From Candidatus Gastranaerophilales bacterium (GTDB lineage: Bacteria > Cyanobacteriota > Vampirovibrionia > Gastranaerophilales > Gastranaerophilaceae), in the NCBI GenBank assembly GCA_947587615.1, contig CANPYC010000009.1:1-64000 (forward strand): a DNA stretch of 64,000 nucleotides, read 5' to 3'. This document shows, in pieces, positions 26,270-34,915 of the stretch. The notes beneath the pieces were generated by a model. The model made no database searches, was not told where the DNA came from, and worked only from the letters and a program-made list of their open reading frames with translations. Position numbers and translations under genes: made by a program. Within the stretch, counting starts at the first letter, position 1. Every line of letters begins with the position of its first letter.

Positions 26270-27937
26270 ATGCCCGCAGAATATGATTTAGTTTTGGAAA
26301 ATAATATAAGATATCTTAGCATGATGTTTGAAGTTAGCACAATTGCTAATCAAACAGATGATGTATTTGAACTTTTAAAAAAATTAAAAGAATATTGTTC
26401 AAATATGATAGGTTCGGATGATATAACTTTTTATATTCTTGAAAATCAACATTTTAAATGCGTTTGCACAAGCGACAACACAAGAAGCAATGAATTTTTT
26501 GAATGTGAAGAAGGCAACTCTCAATTCTGGGACGCTGTTAATCAAGCTAAATTAACAAGAATGAAAGACGGTTCGGGCGCTCATTTATTCAAGTCTTTCC
26601 TTGAATATAACAACATTCTTTCACTGGACCCGAGCCATGTAAGAGTATTCTTTTATAATACAATTCCTATTTGCTTCTGTTTTATAAAGGAAAATCCGCA
26701 AAGACCGATTACGCCTGCAATTTTCCAAAATTTAAATCATGCTTTTGATTACATGGAGCCAATTATCGGTAAGCTTCATAAAAAAATTAAAAAAGATGAA
26801 GAAATAGCGCAGCTTCAAAAATCTCTGCATAATATTTCAATTCTTTATAACATCTCTCAAGCGGTTAATTTTATCGATGACCTTAAAAGACTTTTACAGG
26901 TTATTATTCAAAAAGCGCTTGTTACGCTTGACGCTGAAAAAGGCTCTTTAATGCTTTATGATTATTCAATTAATGCCTTGCAGGTTAGAATAGTTTCCGG
27001 TTTGCAGGATAAAAAGCTTGAAGACGCTATTAATAACGGCGCTGTTCAGTGTGCTAAAATCGGAATTGGCGAAGGAATAGCGGGAACCGTATTTTTAGAG
27101 CGAAAACCGATTATAACAAACCTTGGTTCGGCTGACCCTCGTTTTATTGTTAAAGAAATTTTATCAAATACAAAATCGCTTCTTTGTGTTCCTCTGATAG
27201 CTAAAGGCGAAGTAATCGGGGTAATTAACATTACAAATAAGAAGCATGATAAATTATTCAATCAAAAAGACTTGGAATTTATTACTTCTTTAGCTAATCA
27301 AGCGGCAATTGCGATTGATAACGCAAAATTATACGAACTTGCAACAAAAGACGGTATGACAAAACTCTATATCTATCGTCACTTCTATACATTACTTGAA
27401 AATGAAATAAGAAGATGTCAAAGATATAAACGCAACATGTCTTTAATTATGATGGATATTGATAACTTCAAAAGAATTAACGATACCTACGGGCATTTAA
27501 CGGGCGATACAATCCTAAAAAGACTGGCTGCGGTTTTACAGGAAACTGTAAGAAAAATTGATATTCCTGCAAGATATGGCGGTGAAGAATTTGTCGTAAT
27601 ATTACCTGAAACGGATAAAGAGGACGCTTGCTCAATTGCAGAGCGTATCAGAAAAAATGTTTCTCAAATTGTTGTTAAAGTTAACGAAACGGAAAACCTT
27701 TCTCCGACCGTTTCAATAGGCGTAGCTCAATATACAACCGACGCTCAGGAAGCAAAAGAGCTTATAAACTGTGCTGACACGGCTTTATATTTCTCTAAGC
27801 ACAACGGCAAAAATATGGTTTCAACATACCATAAAGAAGGCTGTAAAAAGGTTGAACAGGTTAACGTTAATATTCAGGTGCACTCTGATGGATTTGATTT
27901 TAATAGCGATGTCATACAGGATGAAACAGGGTTGTAA
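26270..27937 (+). CDS. GAF-domain diguanylate cyclase (GGDEF)
   Basis: A 555-residue soluble signalling protein. The N-terminal ~170 residues are a GAF-like region, followed by a clear GAF domain (about 200-350; AEKGSLMLYDY, IGIGEGIAGTVFLERKPI, LLCVPLIAKGEVIGVINI) and a GGDEF domain (about 365-520). The active motif is GGEEF at 437-441 and an RxxD inhibitory site (RKID, 428-431) lies five residues before it, so it should make cyclic di-GMP with product inhibition. A TATAAT at 26230-26235 precedes the gene, but no clear ribosome site is seen. It probably links an intracellular ligand to motility or surface control. It ends 17 bases before a convergent gene. Confidence 0.9.
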   Translation: MPAEYDLVLENNIRYLSMMFEVSTIANQTDDVFELLKKLKEYCSNMIGSDDITFYILENQHFKCVCTSDNTRSNEFFECEEGNSQFWDAVNQAKLTRMKDGSGAHLFKSFLEYNNILSLDPSHVRVFFYNTIPICFCFIKENPQRPITPAIFQNLNHAFDYMEPIIGKLHKKIKKDEEIAQLQKSLHNISILYNISQAVNFIDDLKRLLQVIIQKALVTLDAEKGSLMLYDYSINALQVRIVSGLQDKKLEDAINNGAVQCAKIGIGEGIAGTVFLERKPIITNLGSADPRFIVKEILSNTKSLLCVPLIAKGEVIGVINITNKKHDKLFNQKDLEFITSLANQAAIAIDNAKLYELATKDGMTKLYIYRHFYTLLENEIRRCQRYKRNMSLIMMDIDNFKRINDTYGHLTGDTILKRLAAVLQETVRKIDIPARYGGEEFVVILPETDKEDACSIAERIRKNVSQIVVKVNETENLSPTVSIGVAQYTTDAQEAKELINCADTALYFSKHNGKNMVSTYHKEGCKKVEQVNVNIQVHSDGFDFNSDVIQDETGL

Positions 27938-27954
27938 ACTTTAAACCATTGCAG

Positions 27955-28851
27955 TTAAGCCATTGTGGGGTCGTTGAAGATAATCTTTGTATTTTTAAAT
28001 AAGCTGTCTTCCTTAATTTCTCTATAATAGTCTTTAGCAAGTATTTGGCTTTTTGAAATAAATTCGCAATTGTTATCTTTAAGCGCAGCAATTAATTCTT
28101 TGGAATTTAAAAAATAATCTTTAACTTTAATATAAAGATTAAAATTTTTATTCCTTTGTTTTAATTTATTGTAAATAAATTTCAAAGAATCGATTAAATA
28201 GATACTGTATGCAAAATCAAGAGAAAAATTAATGTAATAATCAACATGATTAGCGCTCATTACTTCAAAATATCCGAGAATTTTACCCTCGTCTTTAGCA
28301 TGGAATATAAACTTTTGACAATTGTTTAAAAATTGATAATTCTGTCTTGCAAACAAAAAACGGTTAAAAGAATTTATATTCTCGTTGTAAAAGTCGCAAA
28401 CGGGCTTAACATTTCCCTTTTTAAAAGGTTTTAAAATCAAAGGATAGGTTGAGTTAATCGAGTTAACTTTATATAAATATTCATTTGCGCAAAGCCTGAA
28501 ATTAAGTTCGTTTTTAAAGATATTCAATAAATCCGTACTTTTTTCATCGACAACAACATAAAAAGAAGTTGCGCCCATTGCTCTGTAACGTGAAATAACA
28601 TAATTAACAAGCTGTGTAGCAATTAAAGAAGAATTTTCCTCTAAAATTAATTTGGTAATTTTAAAACGTGTAAAGCTTTTTGAATCTTTATCAAGAGTAA
28701 TCAGCGCTTTAATTTTTTTATCTACAAGAACGGCAAAACTTTCATTTGCAAATTTTAACCTTAAAGGAAGAAGATAGTTAAAAAAGCATAGGATATTTTT
28801 TAAAAAATTTTTGTTGCAATTAGTAAAAACTATGTTTTTAATTTCAATCAT
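27955..28851 (-). CDS. GNAT-like (possibly tandem) acetyltransferase fold protein
   Basis: A 298-residue protein with GNAT-like features: NESFAVLVDKKIKALITLD followed by TKLILEENSSLIATQLVNYV and RYRAMGATSFYVVVDEKS, where an acetyl-CoA loop would lie, then a second region with FIFHAKDEGKILGYFEVMS that resembles another GNAT core. It might be a double-GNAT protein. The acetyl-CoA loop (usually Q/RxxGxG/A) is not well conserved, so activity is uncertain. It is downstream of folE2 by 14 bases on the same strand. Confidence 0.45.
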   Translation of the reverse strand: MIEIKNIVFTNCNKNFLKNILCFFNYLLPLRLKFANESFAVLVDKKIKALITLDKDSKSFTRFKITKLILEENSSLIATQLVNYVISRYRAMGATSFYVVVDEKSTDLLNIFKNELNFRLCANEYLYKVNSINSTYPLILKPFKKGNVKPVCDFYNENINSFNRFLFARQNYQFLNNCQKFIFHAKDEGKILGYFEVMSANHVDYYINFSLDFAYSIYLIDSLKFIYNKLKQRNKNFNLYIKVKDYFLNSKELIAALKDNNCEFISKSQILAKDYYREIKEDSLFKNTKIIFNDPTMA

Positions 28852-28865
28852 AATTTTACCTTAGC

Positions 28866-29663
28866 TTATTTATAACATTTTTGGTATGCCCATGCGTTGT
28901 GATTATGGATTGATTCCATTGCTTCAATTTCCGCTTCATAAAATTTAATTACCGGGTTTTCGTTTAACTTAACAACAACATCTCTTATAACGTCTTCAAC
29001 AAACTTAGGGTTTTTATAGGCAGCTTCCGTTACAAATTTTTCATCCTCTCTTTTTAAAAGAGGATAAATCTCGCTTGAAGCGCAGCTTTCTGCCATTTTG
29101 ATTAAATCTTCAAGCCAAATATGTTTATCATTATCATAACTTACCTTCAACTTTAAAAGCGCTCTTTGATTGTGTGCGCCAAAGTCTGAAATTTCTTTTG
29201 AGCAGGGGCATAGGGTAGTAATTGGAACGCAAACGATTAAATAAAAATTAAAGTTGCAATCTTCGTCTAATTCCCCTTCAAAAGCGCAATTATAACACAT
29301 TAAAGATTCAAGTTTTGAAATTGGAGCATATTTTTTTATGAAATATTTAAAATCAAACTTTAAATAGGCATTTGTTGCATCTAACCTGTTTTTCATATCA
29401 AAAAGTACACGCTCAATATCTGTTGAGAGTAAGCTTTCTTTTTTATAATCGTTTAAAATTTCAATAAAACGGGACATGTGAGTACCTTTAAAGTCTGAAG
29501 GCAAGCTCACGGACATTTTTGTTTTAGCGTATACAACTTCAAGCTCGCTTTTGTTGTCCTTGGTCTTTCTTTCAATTTTTAAAGGTATTTCAACATCTTT
29601 AACCCCAACTTTTTGAATTGGGATATTTCTTAAATCTTTTTGATTTTGGACATCTTTAATCAT
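28866..29663 (-). CDS. folE2: GTP cyclohydrolase IB (FolE2/MptA family)
   Basis: A 265-residue type IB GTP cyclohydrolase, making the first intermediate of folate (and possibly queuosine) synthesis. Family marks are DLRNIPIQKVGVKDVEIPL, TKMSVSLPSDFKGTHMSRF, and VPITTLCPCSKEISDFGAHNQR, which holds the catalytic Cys and metal ligands. ATG 29663 overlaps the upstream 110-residue gene by eight bases. An upstream in-frame TTG (29684) is possible but overlaps further. FolE2 typically uses metals other than zinc and often replaces FolE1 in organisms facing zinc limitation. Confidence 0.93.
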   Translation of the reverse strand: MIKDVQNQKDLRNIPIQKVGVKDVEIPLKIERKTKDNKSELEVVYAKTKMSVSLPSDFKGTHMSRFIEILNDYKKESLLSTDIERVLFDMKNRLDATNAYLKFDFKYFIKKYAPISKLESLMCYNCAFEGELDEDCNFNFYLIVCVPITTLCPCSKEISDFGAHNQRALLKLKVSYDNDKHIWLEDLIKMAESCASSEIYPLLKREDEKFVTEAAYKNPKFVEDVIRDVVVKLNENPVIKFYEAEIEAMESIHNHNAWAYQKCYK

Positions 29664-29988
29664 CTTCAAAGCTGTTTTTTTCAAGAGCTAAAAGAAGTTT
29701 AAGAGCGGCAATTCTTTGTGTTTTAGGGTCAGCTTGCCTTAACATTTCAACCGCTTTAATCATAACAGGGTCGTTATCATACCAACGGTTACCAACGCCT
29801 TGATATTGAGTTACAATTTGATAAATTCTCTCAATAACATCCTGCGCAACATTTTCTTGCAATTCAAGCATGAAATCTTTTGCCTGCTCTTTTTGGTCGT
29901 CTGACGATAATCTTAAAAGGTCAAGCGCTTCTTTTAAAATCGGGTCTTTATCGTACCAACGTTTACCAACTCCTGTATATTCGCTCAT
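29656..29988 (-). CDS. Small protein of two GxGxRWYDxDP repeats, unknown
   Basis: A 110-residue protein made of two tandem copies of a ~50-residue unit: TGVGKRWYDKDPILKEALDLL near the N-terminus and QGVGNRWYDNDPVMIKAVEML in the middle, each followed by a helix ending AKDFMLELQE or ALKLLLALEK. The unit is not one I can name. A very strong ribosome site (AAAGGTGG) precedes the ATG, and the 3' end overlaps folE2 by eight bases, so the two are coupled. It may be a regulator or partner of FolE2, but this is only from position. Confidence 0.6.
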   Translation of the reverse strand: MSEYTGVGKRWYDKDPILKEALDLLRLSSDDQKEQAKDFMLELQENVAQDVIERIYQIVTQYQGVGNRWYDNDPVMIKAVEMLRQADPKTQRIAALKLLLALEKNSFEDD

Positions 29989-30151
29989 AGGTCCACCTTT
30001 CTAATGAGATTAGTATAGCAAATTTTTAATATTTTTTAAAGTAAAAATACATTTTTTTAATTCCACGAAATTTTTAATTATACCCATCTGTCTAATTTTA
30101 ATTTACATTCTTAATTTTTAAAATAGTTGAAAATAAGGAGTAAGAATTACT

Positions 30152-31018
30152 ATGCAAAATCAAAAATCACCGTTTATGACAGCACCTCGAATAGAATTGA
30201 AAAATTTACAAAATCTCTTTTTTCAGCTTTGTTCAAAAACTTGTAATTTGAAGTGTAAACATTGCTATATAGAAAAAAATCCCTATAAAAACGAAGAAGA
30301 TTTTATAAGTATTGAAAAAATTAAAGAAGCCCTGCTTCAAGTGCGCTCTCAAAGGCTTAGTTCAATTTACCTTACGGGCGGAGAGCCTTTAATGCACCCT
30401 GATTTCAACCAGATATTAAGAATGTGCCTTAAAGTTTCCAATACAACCGTTATGTCTAACGGGGTTATGATTAATGATAAAAAAGCTCGTTTTTTAAGGA
30501 AAATTGATGACGAGAGCCAATTTGAAACAATTTATCGAATTAGTCTTGATTCAATTAATGAAATTGAAAACGATAATTTAAGAGGAAGAGGAAGCTTTAG
30601 AAAAGCAATTTGCGCTATTATGAGCCTGCTAAAATATGAATTTAATCCTATAATCAGTGTTATAAACTATAATAACCGCTCAAGAGAGGAGATTTTTTTA
30701 GAATTTCGAGATTTCTTCTTTAAAAAAGGTTTTGAACTTGATGATATTAATTTAAAAGTCATACCCTACTTTCCCGAAAACGGGCAAATGAGCCAATTAG
30801 AATTTATTGATGATACAAATATTAAAAAACTTGATTGTTATAATTCAAGAGTAGTTGCACAAAACGGGGTTTATTCCTGCCCTGTTTTGGTTAATGATTA
30901 CAGAGCCCGCTTAGGGTTAAATCTTGCAAATTGTTCTAAAGTTAATTACCTGGATTGTGAAAAGTGTTCAATTTGTACTAAAATTAATCAAAAAGCGCAA
31001 GTTAATGATTGGATGTAG
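30152..31018 (+). CDS. Radical SAM protein with C-terminal Cys cluster
   Basis: A 288-residue radical SAM enzyme. The 4Fe-4S motif CNLKCKHC (Cys31, Cys35, Cys38) is followed by LTGGEPLMHPDF, the SAM-binding GGE. Additional Cys residues (CPVLVNDY, NCSKVNYLDCEKCSICTK) near the C-terminus suggest an auxiliary cluster of SPASM type. Substrates of this broad group include peptides and sulfatases; none is evident here. A ribosome site AAGGAG lies upstream. Downstream is a hairpin at 31068-31102. Confidence 0.85.
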   Translation: MQNQKSPFMTAPRIELKNLQNLFFQLCSKTCNLKCKHCYIEKNPYKNEEDFISIEKIKEALLQVRSQRLSSIYLTGGEPLMHPDFNQILRMCLKVSNTTVMSNGVMINDKKARFLRKIDDESQFETIYRISLDSINEIENDNLRGRGSFRKAICAIMSLLKYEFNPIISVINYNNRSREEIFLEFRDFFFKKGFELDDINLKVIPYFPENGQMSQLEFIDDTNIKKLDCYNSRVVAQNGVYSCPVLVNDYRARLGLNLANCSKVNYLDCEKCSICTKINQKAQVNDWM

Positions 31019-31067
31019 CGCTATAACAGTGCTTTTGATTTATGGAATAATATAAAAAGAAAATTAT

Positions 31068-31102
31068 AAGGTGTCTAAAGATTATTTTACAACGGGCACC
31101 TT
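31068..31102 (+). terminator. Hairpin terminator after radical SAM gene
   Basis: AAGGTGTC (31068-31075) pairs with GGCACCTT (31095-31102) with one wobble pair, and is followed by TTATTTTA. The loop is long (19 bases), so strength is uncertain. The whole gap 31019-31322 (304 bases) to the end of neuC holds no other gene that I can support. Confidence 0.5.
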
Positions 31103-31322
31103 TTATTTTAGCTGATTGTCGGTTGAATTTTTAATGTCTTATATGTTGATATAATATTTAGCAAGATTGCAACAAACTAAACCTTTTCTTTTTTCAAAAT
31201 TCTTTCAGTCCTTTTTGCCCCTGTAACGACATAAAGAAAGGAAGTGCCGTTTTAAAAAGACCTTACTTAAAGCACTCGTTTTTACCAAAGAGCTGCTTTA
31301 CGCTCTTCGCTATCTTATAACC

Positions 31323-32474
31323 TTATAAGCTTTTTAAATCGTAAAATGCCTTTGGCTCTTTTGTATCTTTTTTCAATCTATTCAACAACAAAAGCGTTGT
31401 TTTATAATAATTATCCGCACAATTAGGCTTATAGTAAGGGTTTTTGGGTTTTATTGTTTTATAATCTCTAAGAACCTTCTCAATTGCTTCTTTAATCTCT
31501 TCAAGAGTACATCTTGCATTAATTACGCTGTTTGCTTGTATTCTTCCTTGCTGTCTGTCCCCTATATTTACTGTATAAATACCTAAAGACGGAGCTTCGA
31601 TAATTCCCGAAGAAGAGTTACCGATTAAGCAAATTGAGTTTTTTAGCAAATAGTGATATCCTGCTGTCGGCAGGTTTTCTATATATTTTGTATTGGAATT
31701 ATTTTTTACATATTCCTTAACTTTTTGTCTTATAATTTGTGAATGTGTGTCAGCATTTGAGCCTAAAAAAACAAAGTTATAATCCTTAAAGCAATCAATT
31801 GCGCCTAAAAGATTGTTTATTTGCTCAAGCGGATTAACATTAGTTAATGTTTCCGGGTGAAAAAGTACCGTAAAATAATTTTTTAAACCTTTTATATCAT
31901 TTGGCACTTTGTCTTCTTCAATCAGCATACAATTCTCAGCCCCTAAAGCGCCCAAATCAAAAACCCTTTCAGGGTTTTCACCAAGTTGAATTATTCTGTT
32001 TGCATACTCTTTTGTTGAAGCAAAGTGGTACAGGCTCATTTTAGTAATTGAGTGGCGGATAAATTCATCATAATTTGCGTTTGTTGCTTCTCCTCCGTGC
32101 AAGTGGAGTATGGGAAGTTTTTGCATGGCTGCTGCGAGCGCAAAAGACATAATTTCAAATCTGTCTCCAAGAATAATAACCAAATCATATTTATTATCTT
32201 CAAACCATTCGCCCGCCTTATCAAGTGCGCATGACATTGCTTTAAGAGTATCCGATACTTTTGTGGAATTTAGCGGAATTTCAATTTTAGCGTCAATTTT
32301 AAAACCGTCTTGTTCAATTAAATCAACCTGATGACCGTATTCATCGGATAACAGTGCGCCTGTTGTAATTATTCTTAAATCAATATTTTTATCATTATTT
32401 AAAAGGTTTAAATATCTTCTTACTATTCCCCAGTCGGCACGTGAACCTGTAATATATGCAATTTTTTTAGTCAT
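31323..32474 (-). CDS. neuC: UDP-GlcNAc 2-epimerase (hydrolysing), NeuC
   Basis: A 383-residue enzyme releasing ManNAc from UDP-GlcNAc, the first step of sialic acid synthesis. It starts KKIAYITGSRADWGIVRRYL (the NeuC signature GSRADWG) and has LVIILGDRFEIMSFALAA, LHLHGGEATNANYDEFIRHS, and the later GNSSSGIIEAP of the GT-B epimerase fold. Overlap with neuA is eight bases. A LegG-type activity on GDP-GlcNAc is the alternative, but the other legionaminic acid genes (legB, legC, legH) are not in the window. Confidence 0.9.
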   Translation of the reverse strand: MTKKIAYITGSRADWGIVRRYLNLLNNDKNIDLRIITTGALLSDEYGHQVDLIEQDGFKIDAKIEIPLNSTKVSDTLKAMSCALDKAGEWFEDNKYDLVIILGDRFEIMSFALAAAMQKLPILHLHGGEATNANYDEFIRHSITKMSLYHFASTKEYANRIIQLGENPERVFDLGALGAENCMLIEEDKVPNDIKGLKNYFTVLFHPETLTNVNPLEQINNLLGAIDCFKDYNFVFLGSNADTHSQIIRQKVKEYVKNNSNTKYIENLPTAGYHYLLKNSICLIGNSSSGIIEAPSLGIYTVNIGDRQQGRIQANSVINARCTLEEIKEAIEKVLRDYKTIKPKNPYYKPNCADNYYKTTLLLLNRLKKDTKEPKAFYDLKSL

Positions 32475-33162
32475 TGATATATTTTTCCTTTATTATTTGA
32501 GCAAGCTCTAAATCAATTATATTGTCAATATCAATTGATGAAAGTTCATCCATAATATATGCTATACTTTTTTCTCCGTAAAAATGTTTTTGAGATAAAT
32601 ATTCTTTAATTTTTGCAATATAAATAGCGCCGTTAGGGCTGTAATCGTTATAGTCTTGCCTTCTGTATCTTGAATAATCAATATTAAAATATTTCATGGA
32701 ATTATCTTCACCCAAAGCATGAACAAGTACCGAAGGCTGATGAGCTTTAACTACGGAGGATAGAAAATCAAACTTATTATAATTCTTTTCAAAAAGCTCA
32801 AGCGCTTCTTTTATATGTTTTTCGTTTCTTAAAGGCGAAGTCGGCTGAAGCAGAACAAAATAGTTTATATTTTCATCTTTTGTTCTTTTTAAAATATCTT
32901 CTATAACGTCATACGTGGGAGTATTGTCTTGAGCCAGATGACAAGGGCGCATGATTATATCCGCACCATAAGTTTTTGCAATTTGCGCATATTTTTCAGA
33001 CTCGGTTGAAACGTATACTTTTTCAAATGCACCGCTTTTAAGCGCCGCTTCAATTGAGTGCGCCATTAAAGGCTTAGAACATAAAAGCGCAATATTTTTA
33101 TCTTTTAGCCCTTTAGAACCTGAACGGGCAGGAATTATCGCTATTTTTTTTAATTTTTGCAT
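32467..33162 (-). CDS. neuA: CMP-N-acylneuraminate cytidylyltransferase, NeuA
   Basis: A 231-residue CMP-sialic acid synthetase. The N-terminal nucleotide-binding loop is IIPARSGSKGLKDKNI, and the family's YFVLLQPTSPLRNEKHI and DYSPNGAIYIAK are present. It activates the sugar with CTP for the transferases encoded upstream. Ends overlap both neighbours: 13 bases with the SGNH hydrolase and eight with neuC, so the operon is translationally tight. No extra acetylhydrolase domain, unlike E. coli K1 NeuA. Confidence 0.92.
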   Translation of the reverse strand: MQKLKKIAIIPARSGSKGLKDKNIALLCSKPLMAHSIEAALKSGAFEKVYVSTESEKYAQIAKTYGADIIMRPCHLAQDNTPTYDVIEDILKRTKDENINYFVLLQPTSPLRNEKHIKEALELFEKNYNKFDFLSSVVKAHQPSVLVHALGEDNSMKYFNIDYSRYRRQDYNDYSPNGAIYIAKIKEYLSQKHFYGEKSIAYIMDELSSIDIDNIIDLELAQIIKEKYIND

Positions 33163-33881
33163 ATATTTTCTTCCAATATCTCTTTCAGTTTTTCATAACC
33201 CGCTTCGCTTAAATGAAGCCCGTCGGGTGTGTAAATTTCTTTCAGATTTCCGTTTGCGTCGTTCATTTCATCGGCTGAAATATACTTTACATCTTTTGGA
33301 AAGTTTTTCTTAACGTATGAATTAAGCTCATTTATAACTTTGTTATCTCTATCTTTTCTGTTATTTACGTTTAGGGTTGCAATATAGAATATATTAGCAT
33401 TACTATCATTCTTTTTTATGTAGTCCGTAAGTATTTTCAGCTCTTTTGATATTTCTTCGCTTGTCCTGTTGTAAACTATGTCATTTGTTCCTCCGAGGAT
33501 TATGTAATATTTTGAATTACATTTCAAAAGATTTTTTTCTAAAATCTGTTCACGATACTCTACCATTGAAATTCCGTTTATGCCGCAATTTCTTACTTTT
33601 AAACCGAGAAGCTCGTCAATATTCCACCTGTGAAACTGTGAATGACCGATAAGACAAACTGAATTTGTAACATTTGCGCTATTTTTCAGTATCGGAGTTT
33701 TATCTTTTACAATTTTTTTTACTGTTTCTTTAATTACCAAACTTTTATGAATACTCATTTTTTCAACAAAAGTCTGCATTTTTAATTCCTTACCCCCCCC
33801 TCTTTTTGCTAAAAGAAAAAAATTTGCTAAATTTTTTATAAAATTATTCCAAGTAGTATAACAATAATATTTAAAAAGCAT
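33150..33881 (-). CDS. SGNH/GDSL hydrolase, possible sialate O-acetylesterase
   Basis: A 243-residue frame with SGNH blocks: IGHSQFHRWN (block I Ser), GGTNDI (Asn) and DGLHLSEAGY (catalytic Asp and His). Its place between neuB and neuA suggests it edits acetyl groups on the sugar. Two starts compete. ATG 33881 overlaps the neuB stop (TAATG) and reads a G8 tract as Gly28-30. ATG 33779 lies just after the tract and has its own AAGGAA site; from it the protein is 209 residues and retains all catalytic blocks. The 34-residue extension is hydrophobic and poorly conserved in look, so 33779 may be the main start. The tract could decide which form is made. Confidence 0.8.
   Translation of the reverse strand: MLFKYYCYTTWNNFIKNLANFFLLAKRGGGKELKMQTFVEKMSIHKSLVIKETVKKIVKDKTPILKNSANVTNSVCLIGHSQFHRWNIDELLGLKVRNCGINGISMVEYREQILEKNLLKCNSKYYIILGGTNDIVYNRTSEEISKELKILTDYIKKNDSNANIFYIATLNVNNRKDRDNKVINELNSYVKKNFPKDVKYISADEMNDANGNLKEIYTPDGLHLSEAGYEKLKEILEENICKN
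33793..33800 (-). repeat. Homopolymeric G8 tract before SGNH ribosome site
   Basis: Eight G residues on the coding strand, followed by TAAGGAATTAAAAATG. In the frame from ATG 33881 a gain of one G puts TAA directly after the tract, and a loss of one G gives TAA three codons later. Translation could then restart at ATG 33779, so tract length may set which N-terminus is made. Confidence 0.75.
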
Positions 33882-34906
33882 TAAAAGCCCTCCATAGTAA
33901 TCAGTTCGTCTTCTTCAAAGTCACAGTGCGCTTTTTTTCCTAATACCTCATACCAACTCATAGGGCTGATACCGTTACCCGGGCGCTTGGTTGTAATATT
34001 TTCAAGCGTTAAAAGCTCACCTTTTTTTATGGCACACTTTGCAACAATGGATTTTCTTGCTGCGATTTTATTTTTTTCTTCAGAGTTTGTAACAATTTTT
34101 TTAGATGAACCCATCATTTTTTCAATTCGTCTGACATTTTGACAAAGAAGCATTAAATCTTGAGGATCTGCAGAGGCTTTATGATCAGGGCCTTGCATAT
34201 TTTTATCAAGGGTAAAATGTTTTTCAATCATACATATACCCATCGCTGCGGCGCCAAGCGCCGCAATATAGCCTCTTGAGTGATCGGAAAAGCCGATTTT
34301 AAATTTTGGAAAATTATTTTTTAAATCATATATTGCGCCGAGGTTTATTTCTTCATCCTCTGCCGGATATTGCGTAGTACAGTGCAGAATTATGATTTCA
34401 TCTTCTTTTGTGCCGTTTTTAATCAAGATATCAATTGCCGTTTTAATTTCTTGAATTGTTGCCATGCCTGTTGATAAGATAATTTTTTTATTATCGCATT
34501 CAATTGAGCCGATTTTTTCTAAGTAGGGAAGGTTTGTAATTTCTCCCGAGGGAATTTTCCAAACGCTTTGTTTATTTTTATTTAGAAAATCAATTGATTT
34601 TAAATCAAAAGGGGTTGAAAAAACAATAAGCCCGAGGCTTGAAGCGTATTCTTTAAGCTTTAAGTATTCATCCCCTTTAAGCTCAAGCTTTTTTGTCATC
34701 TCAAGTTGAGTATCTTTTGTTCCTGTTGTAATTTCCTGATAGGGTGCTTTTGGAGCATAGCGTGAGATTAAATCTTCAGAATTAAAAGTTTGAAATTTAA
34801 CGCCGTCAACCCCGCATTCTTTAGCCTTTGCAACCATTTCACGAGCAAGATTATAATTTCCGTTATGGTTGCAGCCGATTTCGGCAATGATAAGTATTTT
34901 AGACAT
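33881..34906 (-). CDS. neuB: N-acetylneuraminate synthase NeuB
   Basis: A 341-residue enzyme condensing ManNAc with phosphoenolpyruvate. Family marks: ILIIAEIGCNHNGNYNLAREM, GVKFQTF, STPFDLKSIDFL, KIPSGEITNLPYL, STGMA, ILHCTTQYPAE, GFSDHSRGYIAALGAAAMG and IEKHFTLDKNMQGPDHKAS, then a C-terminal SAF (antifreeze-like) domain from about residue 280 (ARKSIVAKCAIKKGELLT). The ATG lies 10 bases after the neuD stop, downstream of a G9 tract and an AGGA site. Its stop overlaps the SGNH hydrolase ATG. LegI-type specificity is possible, but the neighbours fit Neu5Ac. Confidence 0.93.
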   Translation of the reverse strand: MSKILIIAEIGCNHNGNYNLAREMVAKAKECGVDGVKFQTFNSEDLISRYAPKAPYQEITTGTKDTQLEMTKKLELKGDEYLKLKEYASSLGLIVFSTPFDLKSIDFLNKNKQSVWKIPSGEITNLPYLEKIGSIECDNKKIILSTGMATIQEIKTAIDILIKNGTKEDEIIILHCTTQYPAEDEEINLGAIYDLKNNFPKFKIGFSDHSRGYIAALGAAAMGICMIEKHFTLDKNMQGPDHKASADPQDLMLLCQNVRRIEKMMGSSKKIVTNSEEKNKIAARKSIVAKCAIKKGELLTLENITTKRPGNGISPMSWYEVLGKKAHCDFEEDELITMEGF

Positions 34907-34915
34907 AATAATATC

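Noticed and set aside
31103-31322. Gap between radical SAM gene and neuC, possible small RNA or truncated gene
   Set aside because: A few short hairpins are possible (AAGAGC/GCTCTT), but no convincing promoter, conserved RNA or frame was found.
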